DNA of 64,000 nt from assembly GCA_963831645.1 (NCBI GenBank), contig CAWHQZ010000028.1, forward strand, positions 310,001 to 374,000, read 5' to 3'. The stretch comes from CAWHQZ01 sp963831645 (lineage in GTDB: Bacteria; Pseudomonadota; Alphaproteobacteria; Rhizobiales; Aestuariivirgaceae). The position numbers and the translations under genes are program-made. The notes beneath the pieces were generated by a model. That model made no database searches. It was not told the origin of the DNA and saw only the letters and a list, made by a program, of their open reading frames with translations. Shown in pieces: positions 16,937 to 24,925 of the stretch (positions within the stretch are counted from its first letter, which is position 1; the number at the start of each line of letters is the position of its first letter).

Positions 16937-17673
16937 GCCGCCGTCTCCGTCTCGCACCACGGCGCACGATCGTCCCATGCTTCGTGGAACTGGCGCGCCT
17001 TCAGGAGGTGTTCCGGCTTCAGCGCATCCGCCGTCCTGCCCCAGGCGATCGGATGGCGGGCCAGGAGCAGAGTTTCGGGAAAATGCGCGCGCACCATGGC
17101 GAGGTCGTGCACCGCCACCAGCACGGTGCGCTTTTCGCCGTGCCAGCGCTCGATGAGGGCGATGAGGTCGCTCACCGTTTTCGTATCGATGGCGTTGAAC
17201 GGCTCGTCGAGCAGGATGAGATCGGCGTCCTGCAACAGCACGCGGGCGAACAGCGCACGCTGCAGCTGTCCGCCCGACAGGGTGTCGAGGCTGCGATCGG
17301 CGAAGCCTTCGAGGCCGACCGCCGACAGGGCGTTGCGCAACAGCTCCCGGTCCGGCCCCGTGATTCGGCTCAGCATGCCACGCTTGGGCCACAGCCCCAG
17401 CATCACGAGGTCGTTCACCCGGGCCGGGAAGACCCGGTCGATCTCCGACTGTTGCGGCAGGTAGGCCATACGGCAGCCGTCGTGATGCCTGATCTCACCC
17501 GCCATGGGCGCCAGCACTCCGACGATGCCCTTGAGCAGGGTCGACTTCCCGGAGCCGTTTGGGCCGACGACGGCGGTGAGCGATCCGTGGGCCAGCGAGC
17601 CCGACAGATGATGCACGGCCGGATGGCGGTCGTAGCCGAGGGTCACGTCGCGAAATCGCAGGCAGGCGCTCAT
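16933..17673 (-). CDS. znuC: Zinc ABC transporter ATP-binding protein
   Basis: A 246-residue ABC ATPase. Walker A 'GPNGSGKST', Q-loop 'AYLPQQSEID', signature 'LSGGQLQRALFAR', Walker B 'LILLDEPF' and H-loop 'VAVHDLAMV'. The 'LPQQSEIDRVFP' stretch is typical of the ZnuC/MntB metal subfamily. It is overlapped by four bases at each end by zur and znuB. Confidence 0.93.
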   Translation of the reverse strand: MSACLRFRDVTLGYDRHPAVHHLSGSLAHGSLTAVVGPNGSGKSTLLKGIVGVLAPMAGEIRHHDGCRMAYLPQQSEIDRVFPARVNDLVMLGLWPKRGMLSRITGPDRELLRNALSAVGLEGFADRSLDTLSGGQLQRALFARVLLQDADLILLDEPFNAIDTKTVSDLIALIERWHGEKRTVLVAVHDLAMVRAHFPETLLLARHPIAWGRTADALKPEHLLKARQFHEAWDDRAPWCETETAA

Positions 17674-18086
17674 CGGCCGGCGGCTCGCCGCGGTTTGCTG
17701 CGGCACGGACCACAGAAGCCGAGCACCTCGATCGACACCTCGTCGATGGCGAACGCACCGCCGGCGGCGCGACTGGCGATGTTCTCCACCTTGCGGTTGT
17801 CGAACTCCTTCACGCTCCCGCAATCGCGGCAGATCACGAAGCCGGGACGGTGGCCGTGCGGGCCCTCGCGGCAGGCGATGAACGCGCTCAGCGCCCCGAT
17901 GCGGTGCACGAGGCCCGAATTCTGCAGGTGTTCGAGCGCCCGGTAGACCTGCATGGGCGCCCGGATGCCGCTCACCCGCACCCGGTCGAGAATTGCATAT
18001 GCCGAAAGCGGCCGCTCGCTGTTCCTCAGCGCCTTCAGCACCGCGCTGTCGTTGCCCGAAATCGGCCTGTTCATGCGCTCCAGCAT
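17670..18086 (-). CDS. zur: Zinc uptake regulator (Fur family)
   Basis: About 138 residues. An N-terminal winged helix (PISGNDSAVLKALRNSERPL through 'QVYRALEHLQNSGLVHRI') is followed by a dimerisation domain. 'CREGPHGHRPGFVICRDCG' supplies His/Cys zinc ligands and 'GFCGPCR' the C-terminal CxxC structural zinc site. Start ATG 18086 is used because ATG 18113 would lie inside the operator; ATG 18074 is also possible. With zinc bound it should repress its own operon. Confidence 0.9.
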   Translation of the reverse strand: MLERMNRPISGNDSAVLKALRNSERPLSAYAILDRVRVSGIRAPMQVYRALEHLQNSGLVHRIGALSAFIACREGPHGHRPGFVICRDCGSVKEFDNRKVENIASRAAGGAFAIDEVSIEVLGFCGPCRSKPRRAAGR

Positions 18087-18098
18087 ATTCCCGAAGCT

Positions 18099-18116
18099 GT
18101 TATGTTGCAACATCCG
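18099..18116. promoter_or_regulatory. Zur box
   Basis: GTTATGTTGCAACATCCG contains a perfect 12-bp palindrome ATGTTGCAACAT (18102-18113) directly upstream of zur-znuCBA. It resembles the alphaproteobacterial Zur consensus of GTTATGTTATAACATAAC type. Confidence 0.7.
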
Positions 18117-18246
18117 AGCGGCGGCGCCTCGATGCCGACAGATCGGTTGCGGGGAAAAGAAAGGTCGGCCTCTGCGACGGCGCGCCCGTAGGCAGAACAA
18201 GGGCGCCCTGGGTCTTGCAACGGCGAACCCACCCTCGTAGGATTTA

Positions 18247-18273
18247 TTGTCAGACAAATGGCTTGTCTGGCAA
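18247..18273. promoter_or_regulatory. Tandem GntR/FadR-type operators upstream of the sugar ABC operon
   Basis: TTGTCAGACAA (a perfect odd palindrome) is followed after five bases by TTGTCTGGCAA (one mismatch). Each fits the FadR-subfamily GntR pattern TNGTNNNACNA, the second imperfectly. They sit 29 bases before the binding-protein start. No gntR gene lies nearby, so the regulator would act from elsewhere. Confidence 0.6.
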
Positions 18274-18301
18274 CGCAATGAAATCATCACGGGAGGAATT
18301 C

Positions 18302-19384
18302 ATGCACAAGGCTCTTGCAGTGCTGGCGGCGAGCGCCGCCACCATGCTGTTTTCGGCTGGCGCTTATGCCCAGTCCGGCTCCGTCGCCAAGGCGGTGGGC
18401 GGCTACAGCTTCGAGGATGCCGCCAAGGAGGCGGAAGCGACGAAAAAATTTCACTCCGATGACGGTCAGTTGACGTTTGCGCTCGTCACCCACACCGCCG
18501 GCAACGGTTTCTTCGACCCGGTCTATGTCGGCGCCCTGGCTGCCGCCAACCTGATCGGCGCCAAGGTTCTGCTGCTCGGCGCCGAGTCGCCGACCGACGA
18601 TCCGGCGCGGGCGATCGAAATCACCAACCAGATCATTCAGGATCCGACGCTTGACGGGCTGATCATGACCACGCCGCAGGTCGGCGCCTACGACGACATC
18701 GTCAAGACCGCCGAAAAGAACGGTATCCCGGTGGCCACCACCAACTCGTTCGACGGCCAGATCTACAATCGCAGCGGCATCAGCCACACCGGCCAGGACG
18801 CCTCGGCGGCGGCAATTGCCGGGGAGGCTCTGGTCAAGTGCCTGGCCGACAAGGGCATCGAGAAAGGCTCGATCGTGCTGCCGTCATCGACCGCGATGGG
18901 CAACATCGAGGTCAACAATCGCGTCACCTCGGCCTTCAACGCCATCGTCAAGGGTCTCAAAGACGCCGGCAAGCTCGAAAACTTCAAGGTCGACGCGGGC
19001 CCCGAGAACACCGGAATCGACACCAATCCCAACGACCCGGTGAACGGCATCGTGACCTTGTTCGAATCGCGCGGCGACGTCGTCGGCGCCTTCGCCGGCA
19101 ACAACGTGTTCACGCCGGCGCTCGCCAAGGCCGTCGCCCAGACCGGCAAGACGGGCAAGATCTGTGCCTACGGTTTCGATCTCGGTCCGGCGCAGCAGGA
19201 GGCCCTGAAAAGCGGCGATCTGACCGGAGCCTTGGGTCAGCAGCCCTTCCTGCAGGGCTTCTGGCCGGTCATGCAGCTGTGGCTGCAGATCGACCGCGGC
19301 ATCGCCGCCGCTAACCTCGACACCCGCGCTCAGCTGGTGACCAAGGACAGCGTGGCCAACGTCGGCAAGCGGTTCGAGAACTGA
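18302..19384 (+). CDS. Sugar ABC transporter periplasmic binding protein (LacI-fold, type 4)
   Basis: A 360-residue periplasmic protein. The signal peptide is MHKALAVLAASAATMLFSAG, cleaved near AYA-QS. The body is a periplasmic binding protein fold of the ribose/galactose class: 'GFFDPVYVGALAAANLIGAK', 'DGLIMTTPQVGAYDDIV' and 'AFAGNNVFTPALAKAV'. The start follows GGGAGGAATTC. First gene of an importer operon with a fused permease, an ATPase and, convergently, a mutarotase. The sugar is therefore likely an aldose such as galactose or xylose, but specificity is not determined. Confidence 0.88.
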   Translation: MHKALAVLAASAATMLFSAGAYAQSGSVAKAVGGYSFEDAAKEAEATKKFHSDDGQLTFALVTHTAGNGFFDPVYVGALAAANLIGAKVLLLGAESPTDDPARAIEITNQIIQDPTLDGLIMTTPQVGAYDDIVKTAEKNGIPVATTNSFDGQIYNRSGISHTGQDASAAAIAGEALVKCLADKGIEKGSIVLPSSTAMGNIEVNNRVTSAFNAIVKGLKDAGKLENFKVDAGPENTGIDTNPNDPVNGIVTLFESRGDVVGAFAGNNVFTPALAKAVAQTGKTGKICAYGFDLGPAQQEALKSGDLTGALGQQPFLQGFWPVMQLWLQIDRGIAAANLDTRAQLVTKDSVANVGKRFEN

Positions 19385-19408
19385 CTTCGAATAGGCGCTG
19401 ATCCTGCA

Positions 19409-19440
19409 GCGGGAGGGTAGGCCCCCTCCCGCTTTCTCTT
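19409..19440 (+). terminator. Rho-independent-type terminator/attenuator after the binding protein
   Basis: A 9-bp stem GCGGGAGGG / CCCTCCCGC with a 6-base loop is followed by TTTCTCTT. It lies between the binding-protein gene and the permease, the classic place for partial termination that lets the binding protein outnumber the membrane parts. Confidence 0.75.
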
Positions 19441-19459
19441 CAATCCGGCATCTACTTGG

Positions 19460-21718
19460 ATGTCTCTGGCCCAGGCTGCATCCTTTCCTGCCCGCCCTCC
19501 GGCCCAGCTCATTGGCGGATGGGAGGTCGGCCTGCTGGCGCTTCTTGGGCTCCTCTATCTCGGCGGCGTACTGGTCAATCCCGCTTTTTTCGGTTCGAAC
19601 GAAGCTCTTCACGCCCTGCTGCGCGACACGGCCCGCTATGGCGTGATGGCCGTCGGCATGACCTTCGTGATCGTCAACAAGGACCTCGACCTATCCGTAG
19701 GCTCGATCTACGGCCTTACCGCCGTGGTCTTCTCCACCCTGTTCGCGCCCAGCCACTTTAACCTCGGCGTCATTCCGGCCGTTCTTTTCTGCCTCGTGCT
19801 CGGGGCTGCGATCGGCCTGATCAACGGCCTCCTCGTCACCGTGCTGAGGGTGCCGGCGTTCATCGCCACCCTGACGACCCTGCTGATCGGCCGTGGCCTG
19901 GTCCTTGGCCTGACCGGCGGCAAGGCCATCTACTATCCGGGCAAGGCCCCGGAGTTTCCGGCGTTCTTCCACCTCGGAGAAACCAACGTTTTCGGGTTCA
20001 ACAACCAGATCGCCATCTTCGCCCTGATCGCGGTGATCGGCGCTTACGTGCTCGCCAAGACCCGCTGGGGCTATGAGACCTTCGCCACCGGCGGCAATGA
20101 GCAGGCAGCGGTCTATGCCGGCATTCCGACCCGTTGGGTGCGCACCCGCGCCTATCTCATATCCGCCCTGTGCGCGACCCTCGCCGGCCTGATGGCAAGC
20201 GCCCAGGACAAGGGGGTGACTCCGCTCTACGGCATCAGCGCCGAGCTGATCGTCATCGCCTCCGTGATCATCGGCGGAGCTTCGATCCTCGGCGGCCGCG
20301 GCCGGGTCGCCGGGTCCTGTCTCGGGGCCGCTCTCACCGTGCTGATCGACAAGGTCCTGCGGGAAGGCTACCCGACGACGCGCATCGTCAGGATCGGCGA
20401 TGAGGAAGTCTCGGTCAGCGCCATCGCCCAGCTGCCGGTCGGCGCGGTGCCGGTCTTCCTCGGCCTACTCCTGCTCATCGCCGTGCTCATCGAACCCTAC
20501 CTCATCCGGCGCCAGTTGCCGGCGAGACTGTGGGCCTGGTTGCGCGGCAGGCCGCCGCCGCCCGCTTTCGAGATCGGCGGTGTCGCAATGGAAAGCGGTG
20601 GGACCAGGGGAACAGCTCGGGACGTTGCGGTCAACGCCGGCTGGCTGGGCAGGTTCCTCGCCCGTCGCGATGCACTCGCCATCGTGCTGGCCGTGGTCCT
20701 GTGGCTGGTTGGATTGTATCTGCGCCCCGACTACTGGTGGAACCTGCCCAATAGTTTCGCGATCCTGCTCAACTACACCGAGCTCGCGCTGATCAGCGTC
20801 GGGCTCACCTATGTGATCGCCTGCGGCGACATCGATCTCTCGGTGGGCGCGGTGCTCGCGCTGGCCGGCAGCACGGCGGCTTACTATCTGAAGGTGCTCG
20901 GGGCCGACCCGTCGACCGCAATTTTCATGGGGCTCCTCGCCGGCATGGCGGCAGGGCTGGTCAATGCCGTGGTGACGGTCGGCTTCAGACTGCCGGCGTT
21001 CATCGCCACGCTCGGCATGTTCTACATCGCCCGTGGTCTTGCCGCCTGGTTCGTCGCCGGCCAGCAGCTGACCGGCTGGGCCGAGAAATTCAACCTGCTC
21101 GGGCGCAAGGTCGGCGATGTCCTCGCCTATTTCGGCATTCAACTCGAGCCGGGGATCGTCCGCGCCGTGGCCGATGTCGTCAGCGTCCAGACGATCTGGA
21201 TGATGCTCGTCGCACTGATTGCCGGGATCGTTCTCGCCTATACGTCCTTCGGCCAGAAGATCTACGCGACCGGCGGCAACATCCGCGCTGCCGCCTATGC
21301 CGGGATCAACACCAACCGGGTGCGCTTCATCTCGCTGATGTTTGCGGCCGGCTGTGCCGCCATGGCGGGCATCATCAACGTCGCCTTCTACCGCAGTTTC
21401 AACCCTGTGGCCGGGCAGCTGCGCGAGCTCGACGCCATAGCCTCGGTGATCATCGGTGGCGGGTCGATCTTCGGCGGCTACGGCACGATGATCGGCTCGC
21501 TCGCCGGCGCCGCCGTGATTACCCTGGTCAAGGCGCTGCTCCAGCTCAACATCATCACCTCGGGGGGCAAGTCATTCGTCATGCCACAGCACTGGGTGAA
21601 CGTCTTCATCGGCCTCATTCTCATCGGTGCAGTGCTGACCGACATCTGGATTCGCCAGTACAATATCCTGGCCGGGATCCGGATGCGCTGGCCTATGGTG
21701 GCGCGAGCAACCCGGTAG
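19460..21718 (+). CDS. Fused tandem sugar ABC permease (two BPD_transp_2 domains)
   Basis: A 752-residue protein made of two complete ribose/xylose-type permease domains in one chain. The first is at about residues 20-355 and the second at about 400-745. Each half has its own DLSVGS-type motif ('NKDLDLSVGSIYGL' and 'CGDIDLSVGAVLAL'), its own 'RVPAFIATL/RLPAFIATL' and its own 'ASVIIGGxSIxGG' coupling region. The linker between them is charged and Pro-rich. Most systems encode one ~330-residue permease that homodimerises; here the channel would be a covalent pseudo-dimer. The stop is five bases before the ATPase ATG. Confidence 0.9.
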   Translation: MSLAQAASFPARPPAQLIGGWEVGLLALLGLLYLGGVLVNPAFFGSNEALHALLRDTARYGVMAVGMTFVIVNKDLDLSVGSIYGLTAVVFSTLFAPSHFNLGVIPAVLFCLVLGAAIGLINGLLVTVLRVPAFIATLTTLLIGRGLVLGLTGGKAIYYPGKAPEFPAFFHLGETNVFGFNNQIAIFALIAVIGAYVLAKTRWGYETFATGGNEQAAVYAGIPTRWVRTRAYLISALCATLAGLMASAQDKGVTPLYGISAELIVIASVIIGGASILGGRGRVAGSCLGAALTVLIDKVLREGYPTTRIVRIGDEEVSVSAIAQLPVGAVPVFLGLLLLIAVLIEPYLIRRQLPARLWAWLRGRPPPPAFEIGGVAMESGGTRGTARDVAVNAGWLGRFLARRDALAIVLAVVLWLVGLYLRPDYWWNLPNSFAILLNYTELALISVGLTYVIACGDIDLSVGAVLALAGSTAAYYLKVLGADPSTAIFMGLLAGMAAGLVNAVVTVGFRLPAFIATLGMFYIARGLAAWFVAGQQLTGWAEKFNLLGRKVGDVLAYFGIQLEPGIVRAVADVVSVQTIWMMLVALIAGIVLAYTSFGQKIYATGGNIRAAAYAGINTNRVRFISLMFAAGCAAMAGIINVAFYRSFNPVAGQLRELDAIASVIIGGGSIFGGYGTMIGSLAGAAVITLVKALLQLNIITSGGKSFVMPQHWVNVFIGLILIGAVLTDIWIRQYNILAGIRMRWPMVARATR

Positions 21719-21723
21719 GCGCC

Positions 21724-22512
21724 ATGGCCGAGACAGTCCGATCCGCACCTATTGTCGAAATGCGCAGGATTCACAAGGCCTTCGGCGCCGTCAACGCGCT
21801 CATCGACGTCGAGCTCGTGCTTTATTCCGGTGAAATCCTCGGCCTGGTCGGCGACAACTCCGCCGGCAAGTCGACACTGATGAAGATCCTCACCGGGGCC
21901 TATCAGCGCGACGCCGGAGAGGTCATCGTCGCCAGCGAGCCGGTTCACTTCCGCAGCCCTCATGAGAGCCGGAAAGTCGGTATCGAGATGATCTACCAGG
22001 ACTTCGCCCTGTGCGGGAACCTGGATGTGGGGCAGAACATCTTTCTCGGCCGCTGGCCGAGCCGGCGTTTTTTCGTCGATCGACGCAGGATGTACGCGCA
22101 GGCCAATCAGGTCCTGAAGCGGCTCAAGGTCGATGTCAATTCGGTCTACCAGCGGGTCGAGAGCCTGTCGGGCGGTCGCCAGCAGTCGGTTGCCATCGCC
22201 CGCGCCATATCCTTCGATCCGCGGGTCGTCGTCCTGGACGAGCCGACCGCCAATCTTTCCGCCATGGCGACGGAACGGCTGCTCGAGACCATGCTCGAGC
22301 TGAAGAAGCATGGAGTTGCCCAGATCATCATTTCCCACCGTCTTCAGGATATCTTCGCGGTCGGTGACCGTGTCATGGTGCTGAAGCGGGGCGAGAATGT
22401 CGGCGACCGCTACATCGGGCGGACGAGCGAGCATGAAATTCTGGAGCTCATCGTTTCCGGCAAACGTCAGACGGCGACGAGGGCCGATGAGGCCGTCGCC
22501 AGGATTGCCTGA
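21724..22512 (+). CDS. Sugar ABC transporter ATP-binding protein
   Basis: A 262-residue single-domain ABC ATPase, half the length of the usual double-domain RbsA/XylG. Walker A reads 'GDNSAGKST', with Ser replacing the usual Gly of GDNGAGKST. Signature 'LSGGRQQSVAIARA', Walker B 'VVVLDEPT' followed by 'ANLSAMATERLL', H-loop 'IISHRLQDI'. Sequence style matches single-domain sugar importers of rhizobia. It pairs with the fused permease, implying two ATPase copies per transporter. Confidence 0.9.
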   Translation: MAETVRSAPIVEMRRIHKAFGAVNALIDVELVLYSGEILGLVGDNSAGKSTLMKILTGAYQRDAGEVIVASEPVHFRSPHESRKVGIEMIYQDFALCGNLDVGQNIFLGRWPSRRFFVDRRRMYAQANQVLKRLKVDVNSVYQRVESLSGGRQQSVAIARAISFDPRVVVLDEPTANLSAMATERLLETMLELKKHGVAQIIISHRLQDIFAVGDRVMVLKRGENVGDRYIGRTSEHEILELIVSGKRQTATRADEAVARIA

Positions 22513-22524
22513 CGGGCCGCCGTT

Positions 22525-23565
22525 CTACTTGTCGGAAAACGCGAACTTCATTTCGTGGCGGTAGGTTTCGCCGGGTCGAAGCATCGCGGTGGGAAATTCC
22601 GGATGGTGAGGAGTGTCCGGCCAGGCCTGGGTTTCGAGCGCGGCGCCCGCTTCCGGTCCGTAGGTGCTGCCGTTCTTGCCGGGCGTATGTTGCGCGAAGC
22701 TGCCGCAGGTGAACACCTGCAGGCCGGGCTCGGTCGAAGAAACGATCATGCGCCGTCCTGAAGGCGGATGCATCAGACTCGCCACCGGGCGCAAGCTCCC
22801 CCGCCCGCCGTCGAGACACCAGTTGTTGTCGTAGCCGTCCGTCTGGCCAAGGCGCGCCAGCGCGGCGAAGCACTCGGAAAGGAGCCGCGGCCGGGTGAGG
22901 TCGAACGGCGTGCCTGCGACCTTCGCCGGCTCGCCCGTCGGTAGGAGATCGCCGTCGAACGGGGTGTAGCGCTCGGCATGGATCATGAGTTGATGATCGG
23001 CGATCGAACCCGACCCATGTCCGGCGAGGTTCCAGTACGAGTGGTGGACGAGATTGATCGCCGTTGGCCTGCTCGTGCGCGCCTCCATGGCGATCGCAAG
23101 CCCATGATCTTCAAGACGATAGACGACCTGCGCCTCCACTTCGCCCGGATATCCCTGATCGCCGTCGGGCGAGGTGAGCGAGAAGGCCACCGCATCTTCA
23201 TGCTTGGGGATTTCCGCCCGCCAGATCTGCCGATCGAAGCCTCCGGGCCCGCCATGGAGATGATGCTCGCGCCAGTTGAGCGGCAATTGATGGCGCTCAC
23301 CATCGATGATGAGTTCGCCGTGGCCGATGCGGTTGGCGTAGCGCCCGCAGGTCGCTCCCATGCACGCCCAGCTCTCGATGTAACCCTCGAGGCTGTCGAG
23401 GCCCAGCACCACGTCGGCCGTTCCGCCGCTGTAGGGGACATGAAATTCGGTGAGCCGCGCGCCGTAGCTGATGAGGCGCGCCCGGTAGCCGCGGCTGTCG
23501 GCGATCTCGAAGAGCTCGACGGGCGCGCCGGCGATGTTTCCGTAGGGTGTTCGGGTAACGGGCAT
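22525..23565 (-). CDS. Aldose 1-epimerase (galactose mutarotase)
   Basis: A 346-residue mutarotase that interconverts alpha and beta anomers. 'GRYANRIGHGEL' is the family entry signature. Active-site residues: 'LHGGPGGFDRQIW' with the first His, 'NLVHHSYWNLAGHG' with the catalytic His, and 'TPFDGDLLPTGEP'. The late glutamate region is near 'GAALETQAWPDTPHHPEFP'. It converges on the sugar ABC operon with 12 bases between stops, so it probably handles the imported sugar. Confidence 0.92.
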   Translation of the reverse strand: MPVTRTPYGNIAGAPVELFEIADSRGYRARLISYGARLTEFHVPYSGGTADVVLGLDSLEGYIESWACMGATCGRYANRIGHGELIIDGERHQLPLNWREHHLHGGPGGFDRQIWRAEIPKHEDAVAFSLTSPDGDQGYPGEVEAQVVYRLEDHGLAIAMEARTSRPTAINLVHHSYWNLAGHGSGSIADHQLMIHAERYTPFDGDLLPTGEPAKVAGTPFDLTRPRLLSECFAALARLGQTDGYDNNWCLDGGRGSLRPVASLMHPPSGRRMIVSSTEPGLQVFTCGSFAQHTPGKNGSTYGPEAGAALETQAWPDTPHHPEFPTAMLRPGETYRHEMKFAFSDK

Positions 23566-23744
23566 GGCCCGGCCATCCTCTTCTTAAGACACAAGCCCCT
23601 ATCGTAGAACAGTCGACACAATTGAAACAGGAATTCGAAACACCGCGACACAGAAGTGAAACGACAGCGCCTTAGGTTGCCGCTCCAAAGAGCGCTGCGG
23701 CCCCGACCGGGCGGTCGGAGCGCTGTCGCGATGGAGAACAGGTC

Positions 23745-24023
23745 ATGAGATATTACGCAGTCACCCTGGCGGAAAGCATGAATGCGGCGTCCGGCGCATC
23801 GCTCCTCTCCCGCCTGTTCCGCAACTGGAGGTCCCGCCGGCGGCTTGCCAGGCTCCACGACCTCGATGACCATCTGCTCGACGATATCGGCGTACAGCGC
23901 GTCGAGGTCGACCGGGCGCTGAGCTTGCCGCTCACGGTCAATCCGGCCCATGAGCTGCAGCGGAGCGCTCGTCGGCGGCGCCTCGAAGAAGCGTGGCGAC
24001 GTCCTGGCTGGGGCGCCTATTGA
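23745..24023 (+). CDS. DUF1127 small arginine-rich protein
   Basis: A 92-residue protein whose centre 'FRNWRSRRRLARLHDLDDHL' then 'LDDIGVQRVEVDRAL' is the DUF1127 (YjiS-like) signature. Such proteins are common in Hyphomicrobiales. Some short members act in RNA and phosphate control, but this longer form has no assigned role. It stands alone. Confidence 0.85.
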   Translation: MRYYAVTLAESMNAASGASLLSRLFRNWRSRRRLARLHDLDDHLLDDIGVQRVEVDRALSLPLTVNPAHELQRSARRRRLEEAWRRPGWGAY

Positions 24024-24059
24024 CGGGACACACGAGCCAATCACGATGAACCTCGCCGA

Positions 24060-24668
24060 CTATTGGACCTTCGCCCCCTCGGGCGGGTCGGCCGCGTCTG
24101 CGGTCGGGCAGTTCCCCGTGAGCGACGCCGACATCCGCTTGCGGACGGCGTCGAACTCCTCCGCATCGCGATTGGGATATTTGATCCACAGGTTGGTCGT
24201 GAAGGTCGGGCAGTCGAGCGACAGGAGCGCCTTCTGGTAGTAGAGGAACTCGGCATCGCCCGTCGAAACCTCGAACCAAAGCGGTTCTATGCGATCCTCG
24301 ACGATGTGGACGGCGCCAAGTCGCATGGCGTCGATTTGCTCCTCGGCGAGCCTGGCGAATGCAGCCACCGGATCGCCGGCGATCTCGTGGAGACCGATGT
24401 CCTGTGAGCCATAGATGGAGATCGATTTCTCTCCGTCGGCGGACGAAAGCGTCACCCCATCGCCGTTGTCGCTGAGCTCGTATGAGAATTCCGTTGCCGG
24501 AATATCGACGCCGAGACCGTACCTCGCGTTCAGATAGCGGTGCCAGCCGGCATCGATGCGCCGGCCCGGCAAGTCTTCGATGGCCACGGTTTCCTGGGCC
24601 GCGGGGTCGTTCGGCGGCGGGCTCGTCAGGCCAATGGCCGCGGCGATCATGAAAATCGCTGCCCGCAT
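24060..24668 (-). CDS. Secreted hypothetical protein
   Basis: A 202-residue protein starting at ATG 24668 with a short signal-like segment (MRAAIFMIAAAIGL). The mature part is acidic with no recognised domain. Two cysteines ('SLDCPTF' and 'GNCPTAD') could form a disulphide. A longer frame to 24860 adds a Cys/Pro-rich leader that is unlikely to be translated. The 24669-24925 stretch holds a GGGCAGGGTGAGGG motif near 24797 that resembles the tail of the dispersed hairpin repeat, and no gene. Confidence 0.65.
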   Translation of the reverse strand: MRAAIFMIAAAIGLTSPPPNDPAAQETVAIEDLPGRRIDAGWHRYLNARYGLGVDIPATEFSYELSDNGDGVTLSSADGEKSISIYGSQDIGLHEIAGDPVAAFARLAEEQIDAMRLGAVHIVEDRIEPLWFEVSTGDAEFLYYQKALLSLDCPTFTTNLWIKYPNRDAEEFDAVRKRMSASLTGNCPTADAADPPEGAKVQ

Positions 24669-24925
24669 GAGTTGCTCGAGCCCTCGTGTCCGCACACCCT
24701 CGGGCGACGAGCCGGGGGGTAGGGCGGGGGGGTTGCAAAGATCTCTCATCGGCGAGCATTCACACGCAGGGAGTCTGCCCGGGTACTGGTCCAAGGGGCA
24801 GGGTGAGGGCTGTTGCGCGGCGACCATGCCGCGGCAAGCTGACGTTCTACTACACATCATGCTGGAAAGCTCGGGAAAGGACTACGGCCGGGTCATGGCG
24901 AAACCAGCTCCATGCGCGACGCCAC

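Noticed and set aside
16266..17392. Upstream extension of znuB and frames in the zinc operon
   Set aside because: The extension overlaps znuC in another frame. The GTG at the znuC stop gives the family-length protein.
24669..24925. N-terminal extension of the secreted hypothetical protein to 24860
   Set aside because: The added Cys/Pro-rich leader would mask the signal-like start at 24668 and has no ribosome-binding site.
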